Origin: Actinomycetospora lutea
GTDB lineage: Bacteria > Actinomycetota > Actinomycetes > Mycobacteriales > Pseudonocardiaceae
DNA: 64,000 nucleotides
Assembly: GCF_028737205.1 (NCBI RefSeq)
Contig: NZ_JAQZAL010000023.1
Span: 1-64,000, forward strand
Direction of reading: 5' to 3'
The notes beneath the pieces were generated by a model. It did not search any database, had not been told where the DNA came from, and saw only the letters and a program-made list of their open reading frames with translations. The position numbers and the translations under genes are program-made. Shown here in pieces: positions 32,623 to 41,990 of this stretch. The number at the start of each line of letters is the position of its first letter. Position 1 is the first letter of the stretch.

Positions 32623-33150
32623 GTGACCACCGCCGACACCCAGACCGCCACGCTGCACACCTCGAACGGGGACATCAACCTGGTGCTGTTCCCCAACGAG
32701 GCGCCCAAGACCGTCGCGAACTTCACGGGGCTGGCGACCGGCGAGCAGTCGTACAGCGAGCCCAATGCCAAGGGCGGCAGCAACGGGCCGTTCTACGACG
32801 GCACCATCTTCCACCGCGTGATCGCGGGCTTCATGCTGCAGACCGGAGACCCCACGGGCACCGGACGCGGGGGCCCGGGCTACAAGTTCGCCGACGAGTT
32901 CCACCCCGACCTGCGCTTCGACCGGCCCTACCTGCTGGCCATGGCCAACGCGGGGCCCGGCACCAACGGCTCCCAGTTCTTCATCACCGTCGCGCCCACG
33001 ACGTGGCTCAACCGCAAGCACACCATCTTCGGTGAGGTCGCCGACCAGGCCTCGCGCGACGTCGTCGACTCGATCGCCGCGACCGCCACCGGTCCCGGCG
33101 ACCGCCCCGTGCAGGACATCGTCATCACCTCGGTGACGGTCGGCTCCTGA
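32623..33150 (+). CDS. ppiA: Peptidyl-prolyl cis-trans isomerase (cyclophilin)
   Basis: A 175-residue cytosolic cyclophilin. The active-site segment FYDGTIFHRVIAGFMLQTGDPTGTGRGGPGY and the later ANAGPGTNGSQFFITVAPTTWLNRKHTIFGEV contain the catalytic Arg, Phe, Gln and His contacts. It speeds proline isomerisation in protein folding. GTG start at 32623. The position beside rhomboid, crgA and trpG matches the M. tuberculosis ppiA neighbourhood. Confidence 0.92.
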   Translation: MTTADTQTATLHTSNGDINLVLFPNEAPKTVANFTGLATGEQSYSEPNAKGGSNGPFYDGTIFHRVIAGFMLQTGDPTGTGRGGPGYKFADEFHPDLRFDRPYLLAMANAGPGTNGSQFFITVAPTTWLNRKHTIFGEVADQASRDVVDSIAATATGPGDRPVQDIVITSVTVGS

Positions 33151-33172
33151 GCACCACGACGGCGAGGACGGG

Positions 33173-34051
33173 GTGACCGCGCCGGGCGGGCCGACGGCCG
33201 GGCCCGACGCGTCGCCGGTGTGCGTCCGGCACCCGGACCGGCCGACGGCTCTGGCCTGCACCCGGTGCGGGCGCCCGGCGTGCCCGGACTGCCTGCGCCC
33301 GGCGCCGGTCGGCGCGCACTGCGTCGACTGCATCGCGGAGGCCAACCGCGCCGCGGCGGCGACCCGCCCGCGGACGGTGGCCGGCGGCCGGGTCGCCTCG
33401 GACGCGCGGCCGGTCGTCACGACGACGCTGATCGTCGTCAACCTCGTCGTCTTCGTGCTCACCGCGCTGTCGGCCGGCAGCGTGTGGACGAACTACGCGT
33501 CGCCGTGGGTGGAGGCGACGTGGCTCGTGCCCGCCGACGTCGCCGCCGGCCAGTGGTGGCGGCTGGTCACGGCGGGCTTCCTGCACATCGGGCCGCTGCA
33601 CGTCGCGGTCAACATGTTCGCGTTGTGGGTGCTGGGCCGGGACCTCGAGCTCGTCCTCGGCCGGTTGCGGTTCTCGCTGCTCTACGGGGTGTCGCTGCTC
33701 GGCAGCTCGGTCGCCGTGGTGCTGCTCGGCGAGCCCGCGCGTCCCGTCGCCGGCGCGTCCGGTGCGGTGTTCGGGCTGATGGGCGCCCTGCTCGTGGTGC
33801 TGCGCCGCCTGCGGATGAACCAGGGCCCGGCGCTGCTGACCATCGGCATCAACGTCGTGCTGAGCTTCACGATCCCGGGCCTGTCGCTGCTCGGGCACCT
33901 CGGCGGTCTCGTCACGGGCGTGCTCGTCGCCGTCGTGCTCGTGCACGGCCCGGCCCGCTCACGTCCCGCGGCCGGGCTCCTCGCCGTCGGCGGGATCGTC
34001 GTGGTGCTGATCGCCCTGGTCGCGGTCCGCTCGCTCGCGCTGGCCGCCTGA
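33173..34051 (+). CDS. Rhomboid-family intramembrane serine protease with zinc-ribbon N-terminus
   Basis: A 292-residue protein. Residues about 15-50 form a B-box-like zinc finger (CVRHPDRPTALACTRCGRPACPDC, then CVDC). Six or seven membrane helices follow with the rhomboid features HVAVNMFALW, GASGAVFGLMGALLV (nucleophile Ser) and GHLGGLVTGVL (His). It cuts substrate helices within the membrane. It starts 22 nt after ppiA and is likely co-transcribed. The tail overlaps the antisense PH-domain gene by 93 nt. Confidence 0.9.
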   Translation: MTAPGGPTAGPDASPVCVRHPDRPTALACTRCGRPACPDCLRPAPVGAHCVDCIAEANRAAAATRPRTVAGGRVASDARPVVTTTLIVVNLVVFVLTALSAGSVWTNYASPWVEATWLVPADVAAGQWWRLVTAGFLHIGPLHVAVNMFALWVLGRDLELVLGRLRFSLLYGVSLLGSSVAVVLLGEPARPVAGASGAVFGLMGALLVVLRRLRMNQGPALLTIGINVVLSFTIPGLSLLGHLGGLVTGVLVAVVLVHGPARSRPAAGLLAVGGIVVVLIALVAVRSLALAA

Positions 34052-34492
34052 AGGCGCGCCCGACGCCCGCCGCCCCGCCCGGGCGCGCCGGTCCTGCAGG
34101 GCGTCGGCGACCTCCACCGGGTCGGTGCCGAGCTCGAGACGCCCCAGCACGAGCAGGCGGCCGTCCTCGTCGGCGTCCCGGACCTCCACCTCGAGGTAGG
34201 CCGCGGGCAGACCCATCCGGCGCATGCGCACCGCGCGCACGGCGTCCACCCGGGCCCAGGGCCAGGAGCGCCGGCCGGAGACACCGCGCAGCACGAGGCC
34301 GTCGTCGTCGGCGCGCAGCCGTGGCCGCGCGAACGCCCCGAACGCGGCGCCGAGCGCGAGGGCGAGCGCCGCGAGCCCGGTGAGCAGGCGCCCGGGCGGG
34401 TCGGTGGCGGCCACCGCCCAGGCACCCAGCCCGAGCGCGCCGGCCACCGCGAGGCCGACCGCGGGCCACGGCGGGGCCCAGGAATCGGTCAT
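33959..34492 (-). CDS. PH-domain membrane protein (Rv0010c-like)
   Basis: A 177-residue protein with two hydrophobic helices (about 8-27 and 35-55, VGLAVAGALGLGAWAVAATD and LLTGLAALALALGAAFGAF). A PH-like domain follows (about 58-130, LRADDDGLVLRGVSGRRSWPWARVDAVRAVRMRRMGLP), then a hydrophilic tail. Equivalent genes sit between ppiA and crgA in mycobacteria. The last 30 codons run antisense into the rhomboid gene, so the C-terminal end is uncertain. ATG at 34492. Confidence 0.75.
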   Translation of the reverse strand: MTDSWAPPWPAVGLAVAGALGLGAWAVAATDPPGRLLTGLAALALALGAAFGAFARPRLRADDDGLVLRGVSGRRSWPWARVDAVRAVRMRRMGLPAAYLEVEVRDADEDGRLLVLGRLELGTDPVEVADALQDRRARAGRRASGAPSGGQRERADRDQGDQHHDDPADGEEPGRGT

Positions 34493-34498
34493 CGGGAG

Positions 34499-34547
34499 TT
34501 GTCCACAGGGTCCGTCCACAGCGGTGGACGAATCACATCGGTGTGGT
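34499..34547 (+). repeat. Repeated intergenic element, copy B (DnaA-box pair)
   Basis: TTGTCCACA (34499-34507, a perfect actinobacterial DnaA box) and CCGTCCACA (34512-34520) are offset by 13 nt as in copy A, then GGTGGACGAA and CACATCGGTGT. GTCCAC-AGCG-GTGGAC (34514-34529) forms a perfect 6-bp hairpin. It sits between the crgA stop and the PH-domain gene start. Confidence 0.65.
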
Positions 34548-34802
34548 TCAGCGCCACTTCATGGTCATCAGCAGCGACACGACGATCAGCCCGAAGCCGA
34601 TGAGGAAGTTCCACGCGCCGAGGTCCTGCATGAACGGGATGGACTCGGAGGCGAGGTAGTTGACCACCAGCCACGCGAGCCCGAGCAGGCCGACGCCGAG
34701 CATGATGCCGACGTACGCCGGGTGCGACGGGCCGGCGGGCGCGGGCCCGGCCTTCGGGGGCGGGGTGTAGGCCGGCTTGCGGCGGACCTTGGACTTCGGC
34801 AC
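34548..34802 (-). CDS. crgA: Cell division protein CrgA
   Basis: An 84-residue protein of the usual length: basic N-terminus ([20 protein letters not shown]) and two transmembrane helices (about 30-50 and 64-80, with [20 protein letters not shown]). CrgA joins FtsZ, FtsQ, FtsI and CwsA in mycobacteria and delays or guides septation. It is divergent from trpG (75-bp gap). Synteny with the Rv0011c position supports the name. Confidence 0.93.
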   Translation of the reverse strand: MPKSKVRRKPAYTPPPKAGPAPAGPSHPAYVGIMLGVGLLGLAWLVVNYLASESIPFMQDLGAWNFLIGFGLIVVSLLMTMKWR

Positions 34803-34877
34803 GTCGGCTCCGATCAGCGGGACTCCCCCCGGAGTCTAGTGCACCCGTCCTGATCACCTGGCTCGTACGCTGGGGAG

Positions 34878-35528
34878 ATGCGCGTCCTGGTCGTCGACAA
34901 CTACGACAGCTTCGTCTACAACCTCGTCCAGTACCTCGCGCAGCTCGGCGCCGACCCCGTGGTGCGCCGCAACGACGTCGACGGGGTGGTCGACCTCGTC
35001 GACGAGGTGGACGGCGTGCTCGTCAGCCCCGGTCCCGGCACGCCCGCCGACGCCGGTGCGAGCACCGAGGTCATCCGCCGGTGCGCCTCGCTCGGGCGCC
35101 CGATGCTCGGCGTGTGCCTCGGCCACCAGGCGCTGGGTGCGGCCTACGGCGGCGTCGTCGACCGCGCGCCCGAGCTCCGCCACGGCAAGACCTCGCTGGT
35201 GCACCACGAGGGCGCGGGAGTGCTCGCCGGGCTGCCCAGCCCGTTCACGGCCACGCGGTACCACTCGCTGACCGTCCTGCCCGACACGATCCCCGCCGAG
35301 CTGGAGCCCACCGGCTGGACCGCCGACGGCGTGCTCATGGCGATGCGCCACCGGGAGCTGCCGCTCGAGGGCGTGCAGTTCCACCCCGAGTCGGTGCTCA
35401 CGCAGGACGGCCACCGGTTGCTCGCGACCTGGATGGGCGCGAGCGGCCACCCCGTGGACGACGGCGTGGTCGACCGGCTCACCGAGGGCCTGCGGGCCCT
35501 GGCGCTGGCCGCCGCCCCACCCGCCTGA
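34878..35528 (+). CDS. trpG: Anthranilate/aminodeoxychorismate synthase glutaminase subunit
   Basis: A 216-residue class I glutamine amidotransferase: VVDNYDSFVYNLVQYL, SPGPGTP, the nucleophile PMLGVCLGHQALG (Cys), and GVQFHPESVLTQDG (His-Glu). It supplies ammonia to TrpE or PabB; the pabA function is possible since no trpE or pabB is nearby. Convergent with pknB (12-nt gap). The location between crgA and pknB equals M. tuberculosis trpG (Rv0013). Confidence 0.9.
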   Translation: MRVLVVDNYDSFVYNLVQYLAQLGADPVVRRNDVDGVVDLVDEVDGVLVSPGPGTPADAGASTEVIRRCASLGRPMLGVCLGHQALGAAYGGVVDRAPELRHGKTSLVHHEGAGVLAGLPSPFTATRYHSLTVLPDTIPAELEPTGWTADGVLMAMRHRELPLEGVQFHPESVLTQDGHRLLATWMGASGHPVDDGVVDRLTEGLRALALAAAPPA

Positions 35529-35540
35529 GCACCGGGGAGC

Positions 35541-37487
35541 TCAGTTCCCGCCCGGGAACAGCCCGCCGCCGTCGTCGCTGCCGGGCTGGTAGCGCCCGAC
35601 GACGACCGCCACGCTCGAGCCGGGGTCGGCCGACGACCCGGCGGTCGGGTTCTGGCTGAGGATCTTCCCGTCCTGCGACGGGTCGTTCACCGACTGGGAC
35701 GTCCGCTGCAGGTTGCCGCCGCGGAACCCGGCCGAGACCAGCGTCTGCACGGCGTCGGAGGGCAGCTGCCCGACCAGGGAGGGCACCTGCACCTGTCCCT
35801 GGTTGCCGCGCGAGACGCGCAGCGTCACCGACGAGTTCCGCGGCACCTGCGCGCCGGCGCTCGGCGAGGTCGAGACGACCGTCCCCGCCGTGCCGCCCCC
35901 GTCGACCTCGGTGACGTCGACCCGCAGGCCGACGCCCTCCAGCGTGGTCGTCGCGGTCTGGCGGTCCTGGCCGGTGACGTCGGGCATCCGCAGCGTCTCG
36001 CGCTGGCGCCCGATGGTCAGCTGCACCGGGGTGCCGGGCGCGAGGAACTGCCCCGCCGCCGGCTCCTGGGCGAGCACCCGGCCGATCTGGCTCGCGTCGT
36101 CGACCTCGCGCTGCTGGGGGACCGGGGCGAGGGAGAGACCGAGGCGCTGCACGGACGCCTGGGCCTCGTTGGCGGTCTGACCGGTGAGGTCGGGGACCTG
36201 CACCCGGTCGGGCCCGCGACCGACGCGCAGCTCGACGACGCTGCCCGGGGCCACCTCGAGCCCGCCCGTCGGGTTCGTCGTGACGACCTGGCCGACCTGC
36301 TCCGGGGTGGACGCCACCGGCACGACGGTGGGTCGCAGGCCCGCCGTGGACAGCGTCTGCAGGGCCGCCGCCTGCGGCTGGCCCACGACCGTCGGCACCG
36401 CGACCGCGTTGGCCGACGGGGAGAACAGGAAGTACGCCCCGGCCAGCGCCGCGAGCAGGGCCAGCACGGCGGCGAACCCGATCGCCCGTCGCCGGCCGCG
36501 GCGCCGCCGGGCCTCGGCCTGCTCGGCCTGCCACTCGGCGAAGTCGTCGACCTGGTCCACGGGCCCGGTGACCCCGGCGACCGGGTGGCCGCCGGTCATG
36601 TACTCGGTGCGCTCCTGCTCGGTCATCACCATCGGCGCGCCCGGCTGCTCGCCGGACAGGACCCGGTAGAAGTCCTCGCGCATCTCGTCGGCGCTCTGGT
36701 AGCGGTTCGACGGGTTCTTGGCCAGCGACTTCAGCGTGATGGCGTCGAGCGCCGGCGGCACGTGCGGGTTGATCTCCGACGGGGCCGGCGGGTCCTCCCG
36801 CACGTGCTGGTAGGCGATGGCGACCGGCGAGTCGCCGGTGAACGGGGGCCGGCCGGTGAGCAGCTCGAAGAGCACGCAGCCGGTGGCGTACACGTCGGAG
36901 CGGGCGTCGACCGACTCGCCGCGGGCCTGCTCGGGTGAGAGGTACTGCGCGGTGCCGATCACCGCGGCGGTCTGGGTGACGGCGGGCTGGGCGTCGGACA
37001 GCGCCCGCGCGATGCCGAAGTCCATCACCTTCACCGCGCCGGCCGGCGTGATCATGATGTTGGCCGGCTTGACGTCGCGGTGGATGATCCCGTGGCGGTG
37101 GGAGTAGTCCAGCGCCGCGCAGACGTCGGCGAGGACCTCGCAGACCCGGAAGGGCTCCATCGGGCCCTCGGTCTTGACGATGTCGCGCAGCGTCCGCCCC
37201 GCCACGTACTCCATCACGATGTAGGGCAGCGGCACGTCGTCGGTCGGGGTCTCGCCGGTGTCGTAGACGGCCACGATCGCCGGGTGGTTCAGGGCGGCCG
37301 CGTTCTGCGCCTCGCGGCGGAACCGGACCTGGAACTGGGGGTCGCGCGCGAGGTCGGCGCGCAGGACCTTGATCGCCACGTCGCGGCCCAGGCGGACGTC
37401 GCGCCCGCCGTGCACCTCGGACATGCCGCCGTAGCCGAGCGCGGGCCCCAGTTCGTAGCGCTCGGACAGCAGCCGTGGCGTCGTCAT
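35541..37487 (-). CDS. pknB: Serine/threonine kinase PknB with PASTA domains
   Basis: A 648-residue transmembrane kinase. Kinase domain about 1-275: Lys40, HRDVKPAN with Asp138, DFG 156-158, and activation loop TQT at 171-173, the same as the key threonines T171/T173 of M. tuberculosis PknB. Transmembrane helix about 335-355. Four PASTA repeats bind muropeptide/lipid II outside. It phosphorylates cell-wall and division proteins. The ATG is 2 nt after the pknA stop, with GAGG at the junction. Confidence 0.95.
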   Translation of the reverse strand: MTTPRLLSERYELGPALGYGGMSEVHGGRDVRLGRDVAIKVLRADLARDPQFQVRFRREAQNAAALNHPAIVAVYDTGETPTDDVPLPYIVMEYVAGRTLRDIVKTEGPMEPFRVCEVLADVCAALDYSHRHGIIHRDVKPANIMITPAGAVKVMDFGIARALSDAQPAVTQTAAVIGTAQYLSPEQARGESVDARSDVYATGCVLFELLTGRPPFTGDSPVAIAYQHVREDPPAPSEINPHVPPALDAITLKSLAKNPSNRYQSADEMREDFYRVLSGEQPGAPMVMTEQERTEYMTGGHPVAGVTGPVDQVDDFAEWQAEQAEARRRRGRRRAIGFAAVLALLAALAGAYFLFSPSANAVAVPTVVGQPQAAALQTLSTAGLRPTVVPVASTPEQVGQVVTTNPTGGLEVAPGSVVELRVGRGPDRVQVPDLTGQTANEAQASVQRLGLSLAPVPQQREVDDASQIGRVLAQEPAAGQFLAPGTPVQLTIGRQRETLRMPDVTGQDRQTATTTLEGVGLRVDVTEVDGGGTAGTVVSTSPSAGAQVPRNSSVTLRVSRGNQGQVQVPSLVGQLPSDAVQTLVSAGFRGGNLQRTSQSVNDPSQDGKILSQNPTAGSSADPGSSVAVVVGRYQPGSDDGGGLFPGGN

Positions 37488-37489
37488 CC

Positions 37490-38902
37490 TCAGAACTCCT
37501 GACAGGTGACGGTCACGGTCTCGCCGCGGGGGACGTCGCCGGTGGGCGACAGGTAGAGCACTCGGCAGCGCGACGGGTCGGACGGCTCCCCGCCGAGGAT
37601 CGTGGCGATCTCGGGGTCGAGGCCCGACTCGCGCAGGGCGGCCGAGGCCACCGACGCGGGACGCCCGACGTAGTCGACGGGGTTGACGCTGACGCCGTTC
37701 GCGGCCGACGAGGACGTCGTCGTGCGGGAGCTGCGCGTCGTGGTCGGGCTCGCCGTCGTGGTGGTGGACGACGCGGTCGTGCTCGCCACCGGGGGCGGTG
37801 GGGCCGACGTCTCGGCCGAGTTGACCACCCAGAGCACGCCCGCGAGCAGCAGCAGGGCGACCACCGCGAGGGCGGCGACCGTGCCCCAGGGCCCGCGCCG
37901 GCGCGGCTGCTCGGGCTGGGACGCCCAGCGGTCGGGGCGCTCGGCGCCGCGTGGCGGCGAGGGCTCGCGCGACATCGCGGGCGCGACGCGGGTGGACGGG
38001 TTCACGCGCTCGGTGAGCGCGGTGGCCTGGCCGGGCAGGGGGAGCGGCTCGCCGCGGCGGACCGCGCCGACCGCCTGCGCGAACTCGCCGCCCGTGGCGT
38101 AGCGCTGGCGCGGATCCTTGGCCAGCGTCGCCTCGATGAGCTGGCGGACGACCGGCGGGACGTCGTTCGGCAGCGGCGGCAGCGGGTCGCGGATGTGCAT
38201 CATCGCGACCGTGACGGCGTTCTCCGAGAGGTACGGGCGGCGCCCGGCGAGGCACTCGTAGCCCACGACGCCGAGCGAGTAGACGTCCGAGGCGGGCCCC
38301 GCGTCGCCGCCGCCCGCCTGCTCCGGGGCGATGTAGTGCGCGGTGCCCATGACCATGCCCGAGCGGGTCACCGGCGCCGCGTCGACGGCCTTGGCGATGC
38401 CGAAGTCGGTGATCTTCACCTGGCCCGACGGCATCACCAGGATGTTGCCCGGCTTGACGTCGCGGTGGACCAGCCCGCGCTCGTGCGCGGCCTCGAGCGC
38501 CCAGCCGGACTGCTCGAGGATGTCGAGGGTGTAGTCGACGCCGAGGCGCCCGTGGACCGCGAGGATCTGGGCCAGCGGCTCGCCGCGCACCAGCTCCATC
38601 ACGAGGTAGGCGGTGGGCACCTGGACCGTGCCGTTGGCGGTGGACCACTCGGTGGTTGTCTCGCCGTAGTCGTGCACGGCGGTGATGCCGGAGTTGTTCA
38701 GCGAGCCCGCGGTGCGCGCCTCGGTGCGGAAGCGGTGCAGGAACTCGGGGTCCCCGGTGAGCTCCGCCTTGAGGATCTTGACCGCGACGGTGCGGCCCAG
38801 CCGGGAGTCCTCGGCCTCCCAGACCTCGCCCATGCCGCCGACCGCGATCCGCCGGCCCAGCCGGTAGCGGTCGCCGATCAGCGATCCCGTCGTGGGCGCC
38901 AC
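37490..38902 (-). CDS. pknA: Serine/threonine kinase PknA with extracellular PASTA-like domain
   Basis: A 470-residue kinase. Kinase domain about 10-280: Lys42, HRDVKPGN (Asp148), DFG 166-168, [10 protein letters not shown]. Transmembrane helix about 341-360, then a Ser/Thr linker. A C-terminal PASTA-like domain (404-470, [20 protein letters not shown]; Cys446 and Cys467) makes it longer than M. tuberculosis PknA, which lacks PASTA repeats. It controls cell shape with PknB. GTG at 38902 overlaps the pbpA stop by one base (TAGTG). Confidence 0.93.
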   Translation of the reverse strand: MAPTTGSLIGDRYRLGRRIAVGGMGEVWEAEDSRLGRTVAVKILKAELTGDPEFLHRFRTEARTAGSLNNSGITAVHDYGETTTEWSTANGTVQVPTAYLVMELVRGEPLAQILAVHGRLGVDYTLDILEQSGWALEAAHERGLVHRDVKPGNILVMPSGQVKITDFGIAKAVDAAPVTRSGMVMGTAHYIAPEQAGGGDAGPASDVYSLGVVGYECLAGRRPYLSENAVTVAMMHIRDPLPPLPNDVPPVVRQLIEATLAKDPRQRYATGGEFAQAVGAVRRGEPLPLPGQATALTERVNPSTRVAPAMSREPSPPRGAERPDRWASQPEQPRRRGPWGTVAALAVVALLLLAGVLWVVNSAETSAPPPPVASTTASSTTTTASPTTTRSSRTTTSSSAANGVSVNPVDYVGRPASVASAALRESGLDPEIATILGGEPSDPSRCRVLYLSPTGDVPRGETVTVTCQEF

Positions 38903-40383
38903 TAGGAACCACTCCCCAGGGCGGCCGCGATCACCGCGCGCCCGATCGGGGAGGCGACCGAGCCGCCGGTGGCCTCCTCGCCGCGGTTGCCGCCCCGCTC
39001 GACGATCACCGACACGGCGATCTGCGGGTTCGGCACCGGCCCGAAGGCGTCGTACCAGGTGTGCGGCGGGTTGGTCTTGGGGTTCGCGCCCCACTCGGCG
39101 GTGCCGGTCTTCGACGCGATCTGGACCCCGGGGATGCGGCCCTGCCCGGACCCGTTGTTCTCCGAGCCGATCATCAGCTGGGTCAGGGTGTCCGCCGTCG
39201 ACTGCGAGAACGCGCGGGCCAGCCGGTCGGGCTCGGTGGACTCGACGGTCGAGAGGTCCTGGCCCTGGATCTGGGCGACCGTGGTCGGGGTCATCGGCAC
39301 CCCGCCGTTGGCGACGGTGGCGGCGATCTGGGCGTTCTGCAGCGGGGTCAGGCGCACGTCGCGCTGCCCGATGCCCGACTGGGCGGTGGAGGCGCCGTCG
39401 GCGAGGTCGCCGAGCCGCGAGGCCTGCACCGGCATCGGCACGGTGAGCGCCGGGTTCTCGAAGCCCAGCGAGGTCGCCATCGCCCGCAGCCGCTCGGCGC
39501 CGACCTGGGCCGCGAGGTTCGCGAACGGCCCGTTGCAGGACTTCGCGAACGCGGTCGCGAACGGCACCGTGGCGCCGGGGCCGCAGGGCTTGCCGTCGTA
39601 GTTCTCGAGCGTCGTCGTGCTGTCCGGCAGCGTGATCCGCGGCGCCGCGGTCACCGGGGCCTCCGGCGTGATCGCGCCGGCCTCGAGCGCCGTCGCCGTC
39701 GTGACGATCTTGAACGTCGACCCGGGCGGGTAGGTCTCGCTGGTCGCCCGGTTGGTCAGCGTCGGCGGGTCGTCCTCGGTGAGCTCGTTCCAGGCGTTCT
39801 GCTGGGTGGTGCCGGAGTGGCTCGCCAGCGGGTTCGGGTCGTACGACGGCGTCGAGACCATCGCGAGGATCTCGCCGGTCTGCGGCCGGATGGCGACCAC
39901 CGAGCCCTGGTAGCCGCGCGAGGTCATCGCCTCGTAGGCGGCGCGCTGGATCCGCGGGTCGATGCTCAGCACCACGTTGCCGCCGGCGGGGTCGCGCCCG
40001 GTGACGGCGTCGGAGATGCGGCGCACGAACAGACGGTCGTCGGTGCCGTTGAGCACCGGGTCCATCGCCCGCTCCATGCCGCCCGCGCCGTAGATCTGCG
40101 AGTAGTAGCCGGTGACCGGCGCGTAGAGCGGGCCGTCGGTGTACTGGCGCTGGTAGCGCAGCCGGTCGCCGGGGTCGGGGCTCTGCACGCTCTGGGCGAG
40201 CACCTCGCCGCCGGCCGAGATCTGGCCGCGCTGGCGGGAGTACTCGTCCAGCAGGACACGGGCGTTCCGCGGGTCCGCGCGGTACTCGTCGGCCTTGACG
40301 ACCTGGATCCAGGTGGCCTGCCCCAGCAGGAGCAGGATCAGGACCATGACCGCGAGGGAGACCCGTCGCAGCGGGGTGTTCAC
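38902..40383 (-). CDS. pbpA: Class B penicillin-binding protein PbpA (transpeptidase)
   Basis: A 493-residue bitopic protein: short cytoplasmic N-terminus, transmembrane helix about 6-25 ([18 protein letters not shown]), PBP dimer domain, and a transpeptidase domain with SxxK at PPGSTFK, SxN at KSCNGP, and KTG at SKTGTAEW. It cross-links peptidoglycan at the septum or pole together with RodA. GTG start at 40383 overlaps the rodA stop by 4 nt. Length and order match the mycobacterial gene. Confidence 0.93.
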   Translation of the reverse strand: MNTPLRRVSLAVMVLILLLLGQATWIQVVKADEYRADPRNARVLLDEYSRQRGQISAGGEVLAQSVQSPDPGDRLRYQRQYTDGPLYAPVTGYYSQIYGAGGMERAMDPVLNGTDDRLFVRRISDAVTGRDPAGGNVVLSIDPRIQRAAYEAMTSRGYQGSVVAIRPQTGEILAMVSTPSYDPNPLASHSGTTQQNAWNELTEDDPPTLTNRATSETYPPGSTFKIVTTATALEAGAITPEAPVTAAPRITLPDSTTTLENYDGKPCGPGATVPFATAFAKSCNGPFANLAAQVGAERLRAMATSLGFENPALTVPMPVQASRLGDLADGASTAQSGIGQRDVRLTPLQNAQIAATVANGGVPMTPTTVAQIQGQDLSTVESTEPDRLARAFSQSTADTLTQLMIGSENNGSGQGRIPGVQIASKTGTAEWGANPKTNPPHTWYDAFGPVPNPQIAVSVIVERGGNRGEEATGGSVASPIGRAVIAAALGSGS

Positions 40384-41990
40384 TCTCCTCGGGTCCTTCC
40401 TCGCGGGGCCTGGTCGGGGTGTCCGGCCGGGGCGCCGGCCTCGTGGCGCACGCTGCCGTGCGGCGGGGTGCGCACCTGGTCGCGCGAGACCATCTCGGTG
40501 CTCGCCTCGGCCAGCGGCGCGAGCGGGGCCTGCTGCCCGGGCACGGGCGTCCCGGGCCGCTTGTCCTGGCTCGGCTGGCGGGCAGCGTTCGACACCCGCA
40601 GCACGAGCGCGACGAGAGCGTAGTTGGCCACCAGCGACGAGCCGCCGTAGGACACGAACGGCGCGGTGATGCCGGTGTTCGGGATGAGGTTGATGACGCC
40701 GCCGACGACGACGAACACCTGCCAGGCGATCGCGAAGCCCAGCCCCGCGGCGAGCAGCTTGCCGAACGTGTCGCGCACGGCCAGCGCACTGCGCATCGCG
40801 CGGGTGGCGAGCAGGCAGTAGATGAGCAGCAGCGCCGCGATCCCGACGAGGCCGATCTCCTCGCCGAGCGAGGTGAAGATGAAGTCGGTGCTCGAGAAGG
40901 GCACGAGCTCGGGGCGCCCGGCGCCGAGCCCGGTGCCGCCCATCCCGCCCGTCGCGAGGCCGAAGAGGCCCTGGCTGACCTGGAACCCGCGGCCGTTGTA
41001 GTCCGCGAAGGGGTCGAGCCACACCGAGACGCGGACCTGCACGCGGGACACGAAGGTCCACGCGGCGAAGGCGCCCGCGCCGAAGATGGTGAGGCCGATG
41101 AGCACCCAGGAGATGCGCTCGGTGGCCACGTAGAGCATCACGAGCACGATCCCGAAGAACATGAGGGACGTGCCGAGGTCGGACTCGAAGACCAGGACGG
41201 CCATCGCGACGCCCCAGGCCACGAGCAGCGGACCGAGGTCGCGGGGCCGGGGGAAGGTCATGCCGAGGAAGTGCTTGCCGGCGCTGGTGAACAGGTCGCG
41301 CTTGACCACCAGGAACGACGCGAAGAAGACGACGAAGAGGATCTTCGCGAACTCGCCGGGCTGGATGCTGGCCGGCCCGAGGCGGATCCAGATGCGGGCG
41401 CCGTTGACCTCGGAGAGCGAGGCCGGCAGCACCGCGGGCAGGGCCAGCAGGATCAGGCCGACGAACCCGGCCGTGTAGCCGTAGCGCGCGAGCGTGCGGT
41501 GGTCGGGCACGAGCCACAGCACGCCGACGAAGAACACGAGGCCGATCGCGGTCCAGCCGACCTGGCGCACCGCCTCCTGGGCGGGCTCCTCGTTGCCGAG
41601 GCTGACCGCGCGCGCGATCCGGGCCAGGTCGATCCGGTGGATCATGACCAGCCCGATGCCGTTGAGCAGCGCCGCGAGCGGGAGCACCAGCGGGTCGGCG
41701 TAGGGCGCGAACTTGCGCACGGCGAGGTGCGCGAGCGCGAGCAGCGCCATGTACGCGGCGCCGAGGTAGAGCAGCGCCCAGGTGAGCTCCTGCTCCTGGT
41801 TGGCCTCGACCAGGACGAGCGCGCCGGTGGTGATGACGGCGGCGAGGCCGAGCAGCGCGAGCTCGACCCCGCGGCGGGTCGAGACGGCGGCCGCGACCGC
41901 CGGCCGCAGCGCGGTGCGGTCGGCGGGGCGGTCGATCCCGGAGACCCCGGGCGCACCGTTCTGGGCGCCGGGAGCGGTGGGCCGCGTCAC
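40380..41990 (-). CDS. rodA: SEDS-family peptidoglycan glycosyltransferase RodA
   Basis: A 536-residue membrane protein with about 12 helices. SEDS features are visible: [38 protein letters not shown], and [30 protein letters not shown]. It polymerises glycan strands from lipid II with PbpA as partner. The C-terminal tail (about 60 residues) is hydrophilic. GTG at 41990 shares one base with the pstP stop. Confidence 0.94.
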   Translation of the reverse strand: MTRPTAPGAQNGAPGVSGIDRPADRTALRPAVAAAVSTRRGVELALLGLAAVITTGALVLVEANQEQELTWALLYLGAAYMALLALAHLAVRKFAPYADPLVLPLAALLNGIGLVMIHRIDLARIARAVSLGNEEPAQEAVRQVGWTAIGLVFFVGVLWLVPDHRTLARYGYTAGFVGLILLALPAVLPASLSEVNGARIWIRLGPASIQPGEFAKILFVVFFASFLVVKRDLFTSAGKHFLGMTFPRPRDLGPLLVAWGVAMAVLVFESDLGTSLMFFGIVLVMLYVATERISWVLIGLTIFGAGAFAAWTFVSRVQVRVSVWLDPFADYNGRGFQVSQGLFGLATGGMGGTGLGAGRPELVPFSSTDFIFTSLGEEIGLVGIAALLLIYCLLATRAMRSALAVRDTFGKLLAAGLGFAIAWQVFVVVGGVINLIPNTGITAPFVSYGGSSLVANYALVALVLRVSNAARQPSQDKRPGTPVPGQQAPLAPLAEASTEMVSRDQVRTPPHGSVRHEAGAPAGHPDQAPRGRTRGE

